From positions 1 to 39,235 of the forward strand of contig NZ_JACJVC010000021.1 of the NCBI RefSeq assembly GCF_023369555.1: a stretch of DNA of 39,235 nt. Direction: 5' to 3'. Shown here one piece after another: positions 30,861-39,235 of the stretch; within the stretch, counting starts at the first letter, position 1, and the number at the start of each line of letters is the position of its first letter. Source of the stretch: Actinomyces sp. AC-20-1 (GTDB lineage Bacteria; Actinomycetota; Actinomycetes; Actinomycetales; Actinomycetaceae). A model generated the notes under the pieces. That model did no database searches and had not been told where the DNA came from. It was given only the letters and a program-made list of their open reading frames with translations. A program made the position numbers and the translations under genes.

Positions 30861-32364
30861 CACCACCGGGCCCAGCCAGGCCGGAGGCCCCACCGGAGCC
30901 CACGGCGCCACGCCCCGGCCCTCCCCGCGCCCGGCGGCCCCGCGGGCCGACGTCACCGCCGGCACCGCCCCCAGCGTGGCCGCCGCCCAGCGCACGGACG
31001 CCGCCCAGGCGCAGGGCCCTCGACCCACCGACCGACGCGGCGCCCTCCTGGGACTCGTCACCGCCGGCGCGGCCGTCGTCGTCGGCTCCGTCGCCGCCAA
31101 CCGCGCCCCGGCCCCCAGCACCACCGGCACGACCGGCACAGTCACCGCGACCGGACGCACCGTCGAGGTCACCGTCAGCGTCAACGGCATGCGCTTCGTG
31201 CCCGACACCATCGACGTCGCCGCCGGGGACCGCCTCCTCCTCACCCTCGACAACACCTCCGACCAGGTCCACGACCTCGTCCTGGCCACCGGCGCCTCCA
31301 CCGGGCGGGTGGCCGCCGGAGCCTCCACCACCCTCGACGCCGGCGTCATCACCGGTGCCACCGAGGGCTGGTGCTCCATCGCCGGCCACCGCGCCCAGGG
31401 CATGGTCCTGCACGTCACCACCGACGGCGCCGGCGGCGCCCACCACCACGCCTCGGGCGGCTCGGCCTCCGCGGCGGTCGACCTCCAGGCGCCCCTGCCC
31501 GAGGGCTTCGAGCCCTTCGACGCCGCCCTCGCCCCCGCACCCGCCGTCACGACCCACCGCCACACCTTCACCGTCACCGAGGTCGACGGCGCCTACGTGG
31601 GAGCCGGCGTCACCCAGACCCGGTGGACCTTCAACGGCACCTACCCGGGCCCCGTCCTGCGCGGCAGGGTCGGCGACGTCTTCGAGATCACCCTCGTCAA
31701 CGAGGGCACGATGAGCCACTCCATCGACTTCCACGCCGGGATCGTCCCTCCCGACGACGTCATGCGCTCCATCAACCCCGGTGAGAGCCTCGTCTACACC
31801 TTCACCGCCGCCCACGCCGGCATCTGGCTCTACCACTGCTCCACCGCCCCCATGAGCGTGCACCTGGCCTCCGGGATGCACGGCGCCGTCATCATCGACC
31901 CCGACGGCCTGGCCCCGGTGGACCGCGAGTACGTCCTCATCCAGTCCGAGATCTACCTCGGGCCCGAGGGCGGGGACACGGACGCGGACAAGGTCGCGGC
32001 CAAGACCCCCGACCTCATGTGCTTCAACGGCGTCGCCTTCCAGTACGCCCTGGCGCCCCTCGAGGCCCGCTCGGGCGAGCGGGTGCGCCTGTGGGTGCTC
32101 GACGCCGGGCCGTCGCTGGCCTGCTCCTTCCACGTCGTCGGGCTGCAGCTCGACACGGTCTTCCTCGAGGGCGCCTACATGCTGGGCGGGCCCGATGAGC
32201 TGGGGCGGACCTGGGGCGGTGGCTCGCAAGCGCTCGGCCTGCACCCCGCCCAGGGCGGCTTCGTCGAGGCGGTCGTGCCCGCGGCCGGCCACTACCCGAT
32301 GGTCACCCACGCCTTCGCCGACATGGAGAAGGGCGCCAAGGCGGTCCTCAAGGTCACCGACTGA
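30853..32364 (+). CDS. nirK: copper nitrite reductase with extra N-terminal cupredoxin domain (NirK/AniA)
   Basis: Reduces nitrite to NO outside the membrane; 503 aa. A Pro-rich N-terminus precedes TDRRGALLGLVTAGAAVVVG (residues ~59-80), a Tat-like signal or anchor. Residues ~100-195 are an added cupredoxin with a complete type 1 copper set: His in QVHDL and CSIAGHRAQGM (Cys-x4-His-x4-Met). Residues ~225-503 are the NirK core: MSHSIDFHAG (type 1 His, catalytic Asp, type 2 His), YHCSTAPMSVHLASGM (type 2 His, type 1 Cys, His, Met), SFHVVG (catalytic His) and VTHAFAD (type 2 His). All ligands are present, so it should be active. The added domain probably brings electrons to the core. Translationally coupled to the membrane protein upstream (8-nt overlap). 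Confidence 0.93.
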   Translation: MSDTTGPSQAGGPTGAHGATPRPSPRPAAPRADVTAGTAPSVAAAQRTDAAQAQGPRPTDRRGALLGLVTAGAAVVVGSVAANRAPAPSTTGTTGTVTATGRTVEVTVSVNGMRFVPDTIDVAAGDRLLLTLDNTSDQVHDLVLATGASTGRVAAGASTTLDAGVITGATEGWCSIAGHRAQGMVLHVTTDGAGGAHHHASGGSASAAVDLQAPLPEGFEPFDAALAPAPAVTTHRHTFTVTEVDGAYVGAGVTQTRWTFNGTYPGPVLRGRVGDVFEITLVNEGTMSHSIDFHAGIVPPDDVMRSINPGESLVYTFTAAHAGIWLYHCSTAPMSVHLASGMHGAVIIDPDGLAPVDREYVLIQSEIYLGPEGGDTDADKVAAKTPDLMCFNGVAFQYALAPLEARSGERVRLWVLDAGPSLACSFHVVGLQLDTVFLEGAYMLGGPDELGRTWGGGSQALGLHPAQGGFVEAVVPAAGHYPMVTHAFADMEKGAKAVLKVTD

Positions 32365-32370
32365 CCCGGA

Positions 32371-32412
32371 GCGGGGCGCCTCCCCGCCCGCGACGGCCGG
32401 GCCGGCGCCCGG
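32371..32412. terminator. two hairpins between convergent nirK and regulator
   Basis: GCGGGG/CCCCGC (32371-32387, 5-nt loop) and CCGGGC/GCCCGG (32397-32412, 4-nt loop) fill the 51-nt gap between the two stop codons. No T-tracts; probable bidirectional terminator. Confidence 0.6.
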
Positions 32413-32415
32413 GGC

Positions 32416-33141
32416 TCAGACCGCCAGGGACAGGTGGCAGCCGTCCGGCCGAAGGGGCTCGACGGCGACCCGCGCCCGCCCCTGCCCGCCCGGGTCCGTC
32501 TCGGCGTCGTTGCGGCGCAGCTCCTCGTTGAGGAAGGCCTCGTGCATGACGCACACGAGGGTGTGCGGCGTCCTCGAGCGCGTCACCAGGGGGCAGGCGC
32601 GCAGCAGGAGGCACCCGCCGCCGTGGGGCTCGGGGGCGAAGCCCATCCTCGTCAGGTGAGGCTCGAGGGCGGCCACGCGCTCCTCGTCGCTCAGCGGCGT
32701 GCCGTCAGCGTGCCCCTGGACCGCCGGGGCGTCAGTGACCACCGCCCAGCGGTGACCGATCTCCTGGGCGCAGCGCAGCCCCGCCTCGTCGGTCCCGATG
32801 GTCTCGCACACGACGTCGAGGAGCGTGAGGTAGGAGTCCAGGACGTCCTCGGGGTCCGGCGCCGTCGAGGAGTACAGGATCGAGGGGCGCCCGCGCCGGC
32901 CCGTCGCGCGGCTCTGCGAGGCGACGAACCCCGCCGAGATGAGGGCGTCCAGGTGCTCGCGCACCGTGTTGTGGTGCAGGCCCAGCGCCGTGGCGACCTC
33001 CAGGGCCGTGACCGCCTCGGCGCAGGACTCGACGTGCTCGAGCACCCTGCGGCGCGTGGGCGGCAGCGCCGAGCGGGTCGACAGGTCCGCCCACGAGGGG
33101 CGGGGCGCACGAGGGGACGAGGACGGGGGCACGCCCCTCAC
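32416..33141 (-). CDS. SufR-like winged-helix regulator with Cys cluster
   Basis: A 241-aa DNA-binding protein. Residues ~28-95 form a winged helix (RRRVLEHVESC, VTALEVATALGLHHNTVREHL, the wing RGRPSILY). The C-terminal part carries GGGCLLLRACPLVT, VCVMHEAFLNEEL and DGCHLSL, i.e. the CP...C..H...C arrangement of SufR-type regulators that hold an Fe-S cluster. Such clusters respond to iron, oxygen or NO. Its position, convergent with nirK and next to the nitrate/nitrite block, suggests it senses NO or redox state and controls nirK or nar genes; the 14-bp repeat at 28194 is a candidate target. The GTG at 33141 is one base after the upstream acetyltransferase stop. It may equally regulate Fe-S biogenesis elsewhere. 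Confidence 0.78.
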   Translation of the reverse strand: MRGVPPSSSPRAPRPSWADLSTRSALPPTRRRVLEHVESCAEAVTALEVATALGLHHNTVREHLDALISAGFVASQSRATGRRGRPSILYSSTAPDPEDVLDSYLTLLDVVCETIGTDEAGLRCAQEIGHRWAVVTDAPAVQGHADGTPLSDEERVAALEPHLTRMGFAPEPHGGGCLLLRACPLVTRSRTPHTLVCVMHEAFLNEELRRNDAETDPGGQGRARVAVEPLRPDGCHLSLAV

Positions 33142-33142
33142 C

Positions 33143-33823
33143 CTAGCCCCGGCCGGACGCTCGCGCCGCCCGCGTCATCGCCCAGTAGACCGGCAGTGGC
33201 TCATGGTCCAGCACGGTCCTCAGAGCGAAGCCGAGGCGCTCGTAGAGCCGGCGCGAGCCCGGTGTGGTGGACTCCAGGTGCGCGGCGACGCCCTGGGCGT
33301 CCACGCGCTCCAGGCCGTGGCGCAGCAGGGCCGTGCCCGTGCCGGTGCCGCGCGCCCGCGCCGCGACGGCCACCATGTGCAGGTACCAGTGCGGCTCGGG
33401 CGGCCGGGCCGCCTCGCACTGGGCGCCGTCGGTCAGGACGAGGTCCCAGGCGCCGCCCAGCAGCCCCAGGTCGAGGCCCGCAGGGGGCTCGTCCCCCGGG
33501 CCCAGCGGCCCCGACGGGTCCCCTGCCCCGCCCACCGCGGGGGCGTCCCACAGCGTGACCCCCAGCAGCCGCTCCTCGCCGTCGGCACCGGCGGCCACGG
33601 CCAGGTCGACGACGGCGCCCGCACGCCGGGCAGGGTCGGTGGACAGGTAGCGGTCGGTGAGCTCGACCCGGTGCAGGTGGTCCAGGGCCGCGCGCGGGTC
33701 GGGGGCGGCGCCCGCGATGGCCCCCATGAGCGGGTCGGCCAGGAACACCTCGGTGAGCAGGCCGGCCACGGCCTCGAGGTCCGCCGGGGTGCCCGGGCGG
33801 ATGGTGACGGACGCGCTGCTCAC
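33143..33823 (-). CDS. GNAT-family N-acetyltransferase
   Basis: A 226-aa acetyl-CoA-dependent acetyltransferase. It opens VTIRPGTPADLEAVAGLL. The acetyl-CoA motif is HMVAVAARARGTGTGTALLRHGL near residue 155, followed by LESTTPGSRRLYERLGF, typical of GNAT enzymes acting on small molecules. The GTG at 33823 is preferred: it overlaps the rsgA stop as GTGA and has AAGGAG five bases upstream, whereas the GTG at 33829 is too close to that site. Substrate unknown. Co-transcribed after aroA-rsgA and before the SufR-like regulator (one-base gap), so the regulator may be produced from this longer transcript. Confidence 0.85.
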   Translation of the reverse strand: MSSASVTIRPGTPADLEAVAGLLTEVFLADPLMGAIAGAAPDPRAALDHLHRVELTDRYLSTDPARRAGAVVDLAVAAGADGEERLLGVTLWDAPAVGGAGDPSGPLGPGDEPPAGLDLGLLGGAWDLVLTDGAQCEAARPPEPHWYLHMVAVAARARGTGTGTALLRHGLERVDAQGVAAHLESTTPGSRRLYERLGFALRTVLDHEPLPVYWAMTRAARASGRG

Positions 33824-34929
33824 TCCCACTCCTTGCGGTGCGTTGAGGGTACCGGGTCCTCGGCCTCCAGGGAGGGGGCCAGCAGGCGGCGGAAGGAGTC
33901 GACGCGGGAGCGGCGCAGACCGCGCTCAGCGCCGTCGAGTCCCGCGGCGCCCCACCAGGCGTCCAGGGCGCAGTCGAGGACCCCCTGCTCGTGCGTGCAG
34001 CCGCGCGGGCAGTCCTCGGCGACCTCGGCCAGGTCCGGGAAACCGCGCAGGACGTCCGTGCTGGACACGTGCGAGACCCCGAAGGAGCGCACGCCGGGGG
34101 TGTCGATGACCCAGCCGCCGCCGGGCAGCTCGAGCGCCTGCAGGTTCGTCGAGGTGTGGCGGCCGCGGCCCGTGACCTCGTTGACGTGCCCGGTCACCCG
34201 GTCGGCGCCCGGGACCAGGGCGTTGATGAGGGTGGACTTGCCGACCCCGGAGTGGCCGACGAAGACGCTCGTGCGCCCACCGATGACCTCGCGCACCGCC
34301 TCCACGCCGTCGCCCCTGGCCCGCGAGGCCTCCGCCCGGCTCGAGGGGTCCAGGCGGGTGGAGACCGAGCGGACCCCCAGCGGCTCGTAGAGGGCCAGCA
34401 GCCCGGCGGCGTCGGCCAGGTCCGACTTGGTGAGCACGAGCAGGGGCTCCATGCCGGCGTCGTAGGCGGCCACGAGGTAGCGGTCGATCATGCGCGGGCG
34501 CGGCTCGGGGCTGGCGACGGAGGTGACGATGACGAGCAGGTCCGCGTTGGCGACCACCGGCCTCTCCGTGCCGGCGGCGTCACCGTCCTCGGCGCTGCGG
34601 CGCAGCAGCGTGCGGCGCTGCTCCACGCGCACCATCCGGGCGAGCGTGTCCTTGCGTCCGCTCACGTCCCCGACGACGGCGACCCGGTCGCCGACGACGA
34701 CCTTGCCGCGCCCGAGCTCGCGGGCCTTCATCGCCGTGATGTCGCCCGAGCCGTCCTCGGTGAGGGCGGCCCGCTCCAGGTGGATGCGGTAGTGGCCGCG
34801 GTCGATGCGGGTGACGGTGCCGTGGTGGGCGTCGGCGTGGGCGGGACGCTGCTTGGTGCGCGGGCGCGAGCCCTTGCCGGGGCGCACGCGCACGCGCGGG
34901 TCGTCGGTGCCGGTGTCGCGGCGGGCCAT
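33820..34929 (-). CDS. rsgA: ribosome small subunit-dependent GTPase RsgA
   Basis: Circularly permuted GTPase that acts in late 30S assembly; 369 aa. An N-terminal OB-like domain (HHGTVTRIDRGHYRIHL) is followed by the permuted G motifs: VLTKSDL (G4) near residue 185, GHSGVGKSTLINAL (G1) near 245 and VIDTPGVRSFG (G3) near 290. A C-terminal zinc knuckle reads CPRGCTHEQGVLDC near residue 320. The ATG at 34929 is chosen because it overlaps the aroA stop as TGATG; the frame is open a little further upstream without conserved sequence. The aroA-rsgA pair is a common actinobacterial arrangement. Confidence 0.95.
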   Translation of the reverse strand: MARRDTGTDDPRVRVRPGKGSRPRTKQRPAHADAHHGTVTRIDRGHYRIHLERAALTEDGSGDITAMKARELGRGKVVVGDRVAVVGDVSGRKDTLARMVRVEQRRTLLRRSAEDGDAAGTERPVVANADLLVIVTSVASPEPRPRMIDRYLVAAYDAGMEPLLVLTKSDLADAAGLLALYEPLGVRSVSTRLDPSSRAEASRARGDGVEAVREVIGGRTSVFVGHSGVGKSTLINALVPGADRVTGHVNEVTGRGRHTSTNLQALELPGGGWVIDTPGVRSFGVSHVSSTDVLRGFPDLAEVAEDCPRGCTHEQGVLDCALDAWWGAAGLDGAERGLRRSRVDSFRRLLAPSLEAEDPVPSTHRKEWE

Positions 34930-36401
34930 CAGTGCTCCTCGCTCTGGTCGGCGGCGGTGGGGGCGACGGCGGCGGAGGCGGGGGTGGTGGCCGGGGTGAG
35001 CACCGCCTCCCACAGGGCGGGGAAGGACGGCAGGGTCTTGGCGGTGCAGGCGACGTCGTCGAGCGCGGTGCCGGGCACGGCCAGGCCGACGACGGCGGCG
35101 AAGGTCGCCATCCGGTGGTCGGCGTAGGCGCGCAGGAGGGCCGGGGCCAGGCGCTCGCCGTCGGGCAGGGCGTCGACCTCGATCCCGTCGGCGATCTCGC
35201 GGGCGGTGGCGCCCAGGCGGCGGGCCTCGGCGACGAGCGCGGCCAGGCGGTCGGTCTCGTGGCCGCGCAGGTGCGCGATCCCGGTCAGGCGGGAGGCGTG
35301 GCCCTGGGCCGAGGCGAGGACGGCCAGGGCGGTGACGGTGGGGGCGAGCTCCCCGACGGCGGACAGGTCGGCGTCGATCCCGCTCAGCCGGCCGGTGCCG
35401 CGGCAGGTCAGGCGCACGGTGCCGGCGCCGTCGGGCTTGGTGGTGAGCGTGCCGCCCAGCCGGGGCAGCAGGTCCCGCCAGGCGTCCCCCGCCTGGGTCG
35501 TCGCCGTTGGCCAGCCCGGGACGGTGACGCTCCCGCCGGCGACGAGGGCGGCGGCCAGGAAGGGGCCGGCGTTGGACAGGTCCGGCTCGATGGTGACCCG
35601 ACCGCCCGACGGGCGTCCGGGGCCGACCCGCCAGGTGCGCCGCCCCTCGGGCAAGGCGGGGTCGGGCTCGGTGACGGCCAGGCCCCGCTCGCGCAGGGCG
35701 GCGGTGGTCATGGCCGCGTGCGGCAGCGAGGGGACCGGGCCAGTGGGGGTGACGGCGAGGCCGCCAGGCAGCAGGCAGCCGGTGAGCAGGAGCGCGGAGA
35801 GGAGCTGGGAGGAGGCGGAGGAGTCGAGGTCCACCGTGCTGGACGTGGTGGGGGAGGGGCTGTGCGCCGGGGCTGCGGGCGGGCTCAGGCGCACCGGCAG
35901 GCGGCCGGGTGCGCCCAGGTGCTCGACGCCGGCGCCGAGGCGGGCCAGCGCGTCGAGCAGGGGGCCCAGGGGGCGCAGGCGGGCGGCCTCGTCGCCGTCG
36001 AGGACGAGGGGGGCGTCGGCCAGCAGCACGAGCGGCGGGACGAAGCGCATGACCGTGCCGGCCAGGCCGCAGTCGACGTGGCCCGCGCCGTCGGGGCCTG
36101 TGGCCACGTGCAGGGGCAGCGGGGCGGGGGCCACGTGCAGGCGCGTGCCCTCGTCGTCGAGCTCGGTGAAGCGGGCGCCGAGGGTGGTCAGGGCCTCGCG
36201 CATGAGGTCGGTGTCGCGTGAGCGCAGCACCCCGGTCAGGGTGGTGGGGGCGTCGGCGAGAGCGGCGAGCAGGAGGGCGCGGGCGGTCAGCGACTTCGAG
36301 CCGGGCAGGGCGACGACGGCGTCGAGGGGGCCGGTGGCCGCGGGGGCGGCCCAGGGGGCGGCGGGGGTGCTGCGGTCGTCCGGGCGTCTCACGGGCGCCA
36401 T
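34929..36401 (-). CDS. aroA: 3-phosphoshikimate 1-carboxyvinyltransferase (EPSP synthase)
   Basis: Shikimate-pathway enzyme; target of glyphosate. The protein is 490 aa, longer than most by a Pro/Ala-rich N-terminus and a C-terminal Ala-rich tail. Motifs: ALPGSKSLTARALLLAAL near residue 31 (the usual Asn before Arg is Ala here), CGLAGTVMRFVPP near 112, LDSSASSQLLSALLL near 195, RGHETDRLAAL near 370 and RAYADHRMATFAAVVG near 430. The last two are the actinobacterial forms. The ATG at 36401 is the first codon of a clear N-terminus. It leads aroA-rsgA-acetyltransferase-regulator. Confidence 0.94.
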   Translation of the reverse strand: MAPVRRPDDRSTPAAPWAAPAATGPLDAVVALPGSKSLTARALLLAALADAPTTLTGVLRSRDTDLMREALTTLGARFTELDDEGTRLHVAPAPLPLHVATGPDGAGHVDCGLAGTVMRFVPPLVLLADAPLVLDGDEAARLRPLGPLLDALARLGAGVEHLGAPGRLPVRLSPPAAPAHSPSPTTSSTVDLDSSASSQLLSALLLTGCLLPGGLAVTPTGPVPSLPHAAMTTAALRERGLAVTEPDPALPEGRRTWRVGPGRPSGGRVTIEPDLSNAGPFLAAALVAGGSVTVPGWPTATTQAGDAWRDLLPRLGGTLTTKPDGAGTVRLTCRGTGRLSGIDADLSAVGELAPTVTALAVLASAQGHASRLTGIAHLRGHETDRLAALVAEARRLGATAREIADGIEVDALPDGERLAPALLRAYADHRMATFAAVVGLAVPGTALDDVACTAKTLPSFPALWEAVLTPATTPASAAVAPTAADQSEEH

Positions 36402-36405
36402 TGTG

Positions 36406-36686
36406 TCAGGAGGTGGAGTGGGGACGGGTGCTCAGGACTCCGAGGTGCCGCTGACGTGCCTTCATCGCGTGGATGATGAGCTCGTACCCGTCCTCTCGAG
36501 GAAGAGGCTGATGACCTCAAGCGGGCGGCCAGCGGGGTCAAGCCCGATCATGAGCCAGCGCCGTGGGTCATCCTCGTCGTCCAAAGGCCATGAGGTGAGC
36601 GCGTGCTCTGCTGCGTAGAGCACGTCCCCGTCGTCGAGGGCGTGTGCGGCGTAGTGCTTCCGGGCTGACGGATGGATGTCAGGCAA
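36406..36686 (-). pseudogene. frameshifted toxin-like gene
   Basis: Starting at TTG 36686 the frame reads [18 protein letters not shown], then WPLDDEDDPRRWLMIGLD, RPLEVISLFLE, and then goes out of frame, ending early at 36462 with a Ser-rich tail. Removing two bases at the GAGAGG near 36494-36499 restores DGYELIIHAMKARQRHLGVL and runs to a stop at 36406, giving about 93 residues. That is the length and ending (IIHAM) expected for the toxin-like family also seen at 6707-6982. The start overlaps the antitoxin-like frame by 8 nt. A sequencing error is an alternative to a real mutation. Shown by the sequence: the two frames; inferred: the ancestral toxin. Confidence 0.65.
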
Positions 36687-36801
36687 CGTGAGCCCACTCG
36701 CGAACAGCTGCGCGCACAGCCTCCGACCGCGTCGTGAGCCCCTCGGCCTCTGCTCGTGCAGTGAGCGCAGCCAGTGTTGCTGCGTCCAACCGGACCGTCA
36801 C
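36679..36801 (-). pseudogene. ribbon-helix-helix antitoxin remnant, probably 5'-truncated
   Basis: From the GTG at 36801 the frame encodes [20 protein letters not shown], then [20 protein letters not shown] and a stop: a complete RHH domain of 40 residues. The frame stays open upstream ([18 protein letters not shown]) to the end of icd, without a start codon. That upstream stretch looks like the inner part of an antitoxin N-terminal domain, as in TAGRVP of the protein at 6366-6692. I infer that its start was lost when the region joined the icd 3' end. A short functional RHH protein from the GTG remains possible. It overlaps the broken toxin frame downstream. Confidence 0.55.
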
Positions 36802-36872
36802 GACGAGGCCCGGACCGTCGCCTACCGCCGCCCGGCCCGCCTCGGGCAGGTCGCCTGCGCGCTCCCGCCCGC

Positions 36873-39098
<2,226 letters not shown>

Positions 39099-39235
39099 GG
39101 ACTGCTCCTTGACAGGGGTGTGTGCGCTACCCGGCCAGCCTATCGGGTGGCGGCCGCGCCTCCCCGGCGCCCGCAGCCCCGCCGCCCGGCCGGCCGTCGC
39201 CCGCCGGCGGCGAGCAGCAGGCACGCCCCCAGCGC
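39099..39235. other. upstream region of icd to window end
   Basis: Contains the icd ribosome-binding site and, on the minus strand, TAGGCT (about 55 bases upstream of the ATG), a possible -10 box. No gene can be supported in the remaining bases. Confidence 0.4.

Noticed and set aside
32371-32412. GC-rich inverted repeats after nirK as an operator for the SufR-like gene.
   Set aside because: They lie between two convergent stop codons, where no promoter is expected; termination is the simpler reading.

Overview
The window is very GC-rich, densely packed bacterial DNA with frequent GTG starts and short overlaps between genes. The protein set points to a high-GC actinobacterium: a DUF6912 protein, monomeric isocitrate dehydrogenase, a SufR-like regulator, and narKGHJI next to a molybdopterin gene cluster. 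A nitrate-reducing Actinomyces or close relative fits best, but that assignment is inference from gene content only. No rRNA, tRNA, insertion sequence, prophage or CRISPR array was recognised. No gene-free gap exceeds 300 bases; the longest is the narK/mogA intergenic region (270 nt).

Layout. (1) 1-1646: the 3' part of a ParA/MinD-like ATPase and a DUF6912 protein. (2) 1659-6301: sbcD-sbcC nuclease operon on the minus strand. (3) 6366-6982: a compact two-gene cassette that looks like a toxin-antitoxin pair. (4) 7065-10099: uppP, a hisN-like phosphatase and a zinc alcohol dehydrogenase followed by a strong hairpin terminator. (5) 10211-13877: modA-modBC-moeB (molybdate uptake and MPT-synthase activation). 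(6) 13968-22252: narK-narG-narH-narJ-narI. (7) 22523-27755: mogA, mobA, moaC, moeA, moaE, moaD, moaA. (8) 27794-33141: a nitrite-reduction locus with a DUF2249 protein, two polytopic membrane proteins, a copper nitrite reductase with an extra N-terminal cupredoxin domain, and a convergent SufR-like Fe-S-type regulator. (9) 33143-36401: acetyltransferase, rsgA, aroA. (10) 36406-36801: a decayed toxin-antitoxin remnant. (11) 36873-39098: monomeric isocitrate dehydrogenase.

How it works together. About 22 kb (10.2-33.1 kb) is one functional block. ModABC imports molybdate. MoaA, C, D, E, MoeB, MogA, MoeA and MobA make the bis-MGD cofactor. NarGHI uses it to reduce nitrate, NarJ matures the enzyme, and NarK moves nitrate and nitrite. 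NirK would then reduce the nitrite to NO outside the membrane. The SufR-like regulator and the DUF2249 protein are plausible parts of NO or nitrite sensing and handling.

The most interesting points are the nirK locus, with two multi-pass membrane proteins translationally coupled to a cupredoxin-NirK fusion and an inverted repeat over the -35 box; a recurrent TANNNT box placed 6-7 nt before start codons (probable leaderless transcripts); and two toxin-antitoxin-like cassettes of related architecture, one intact and one broken.
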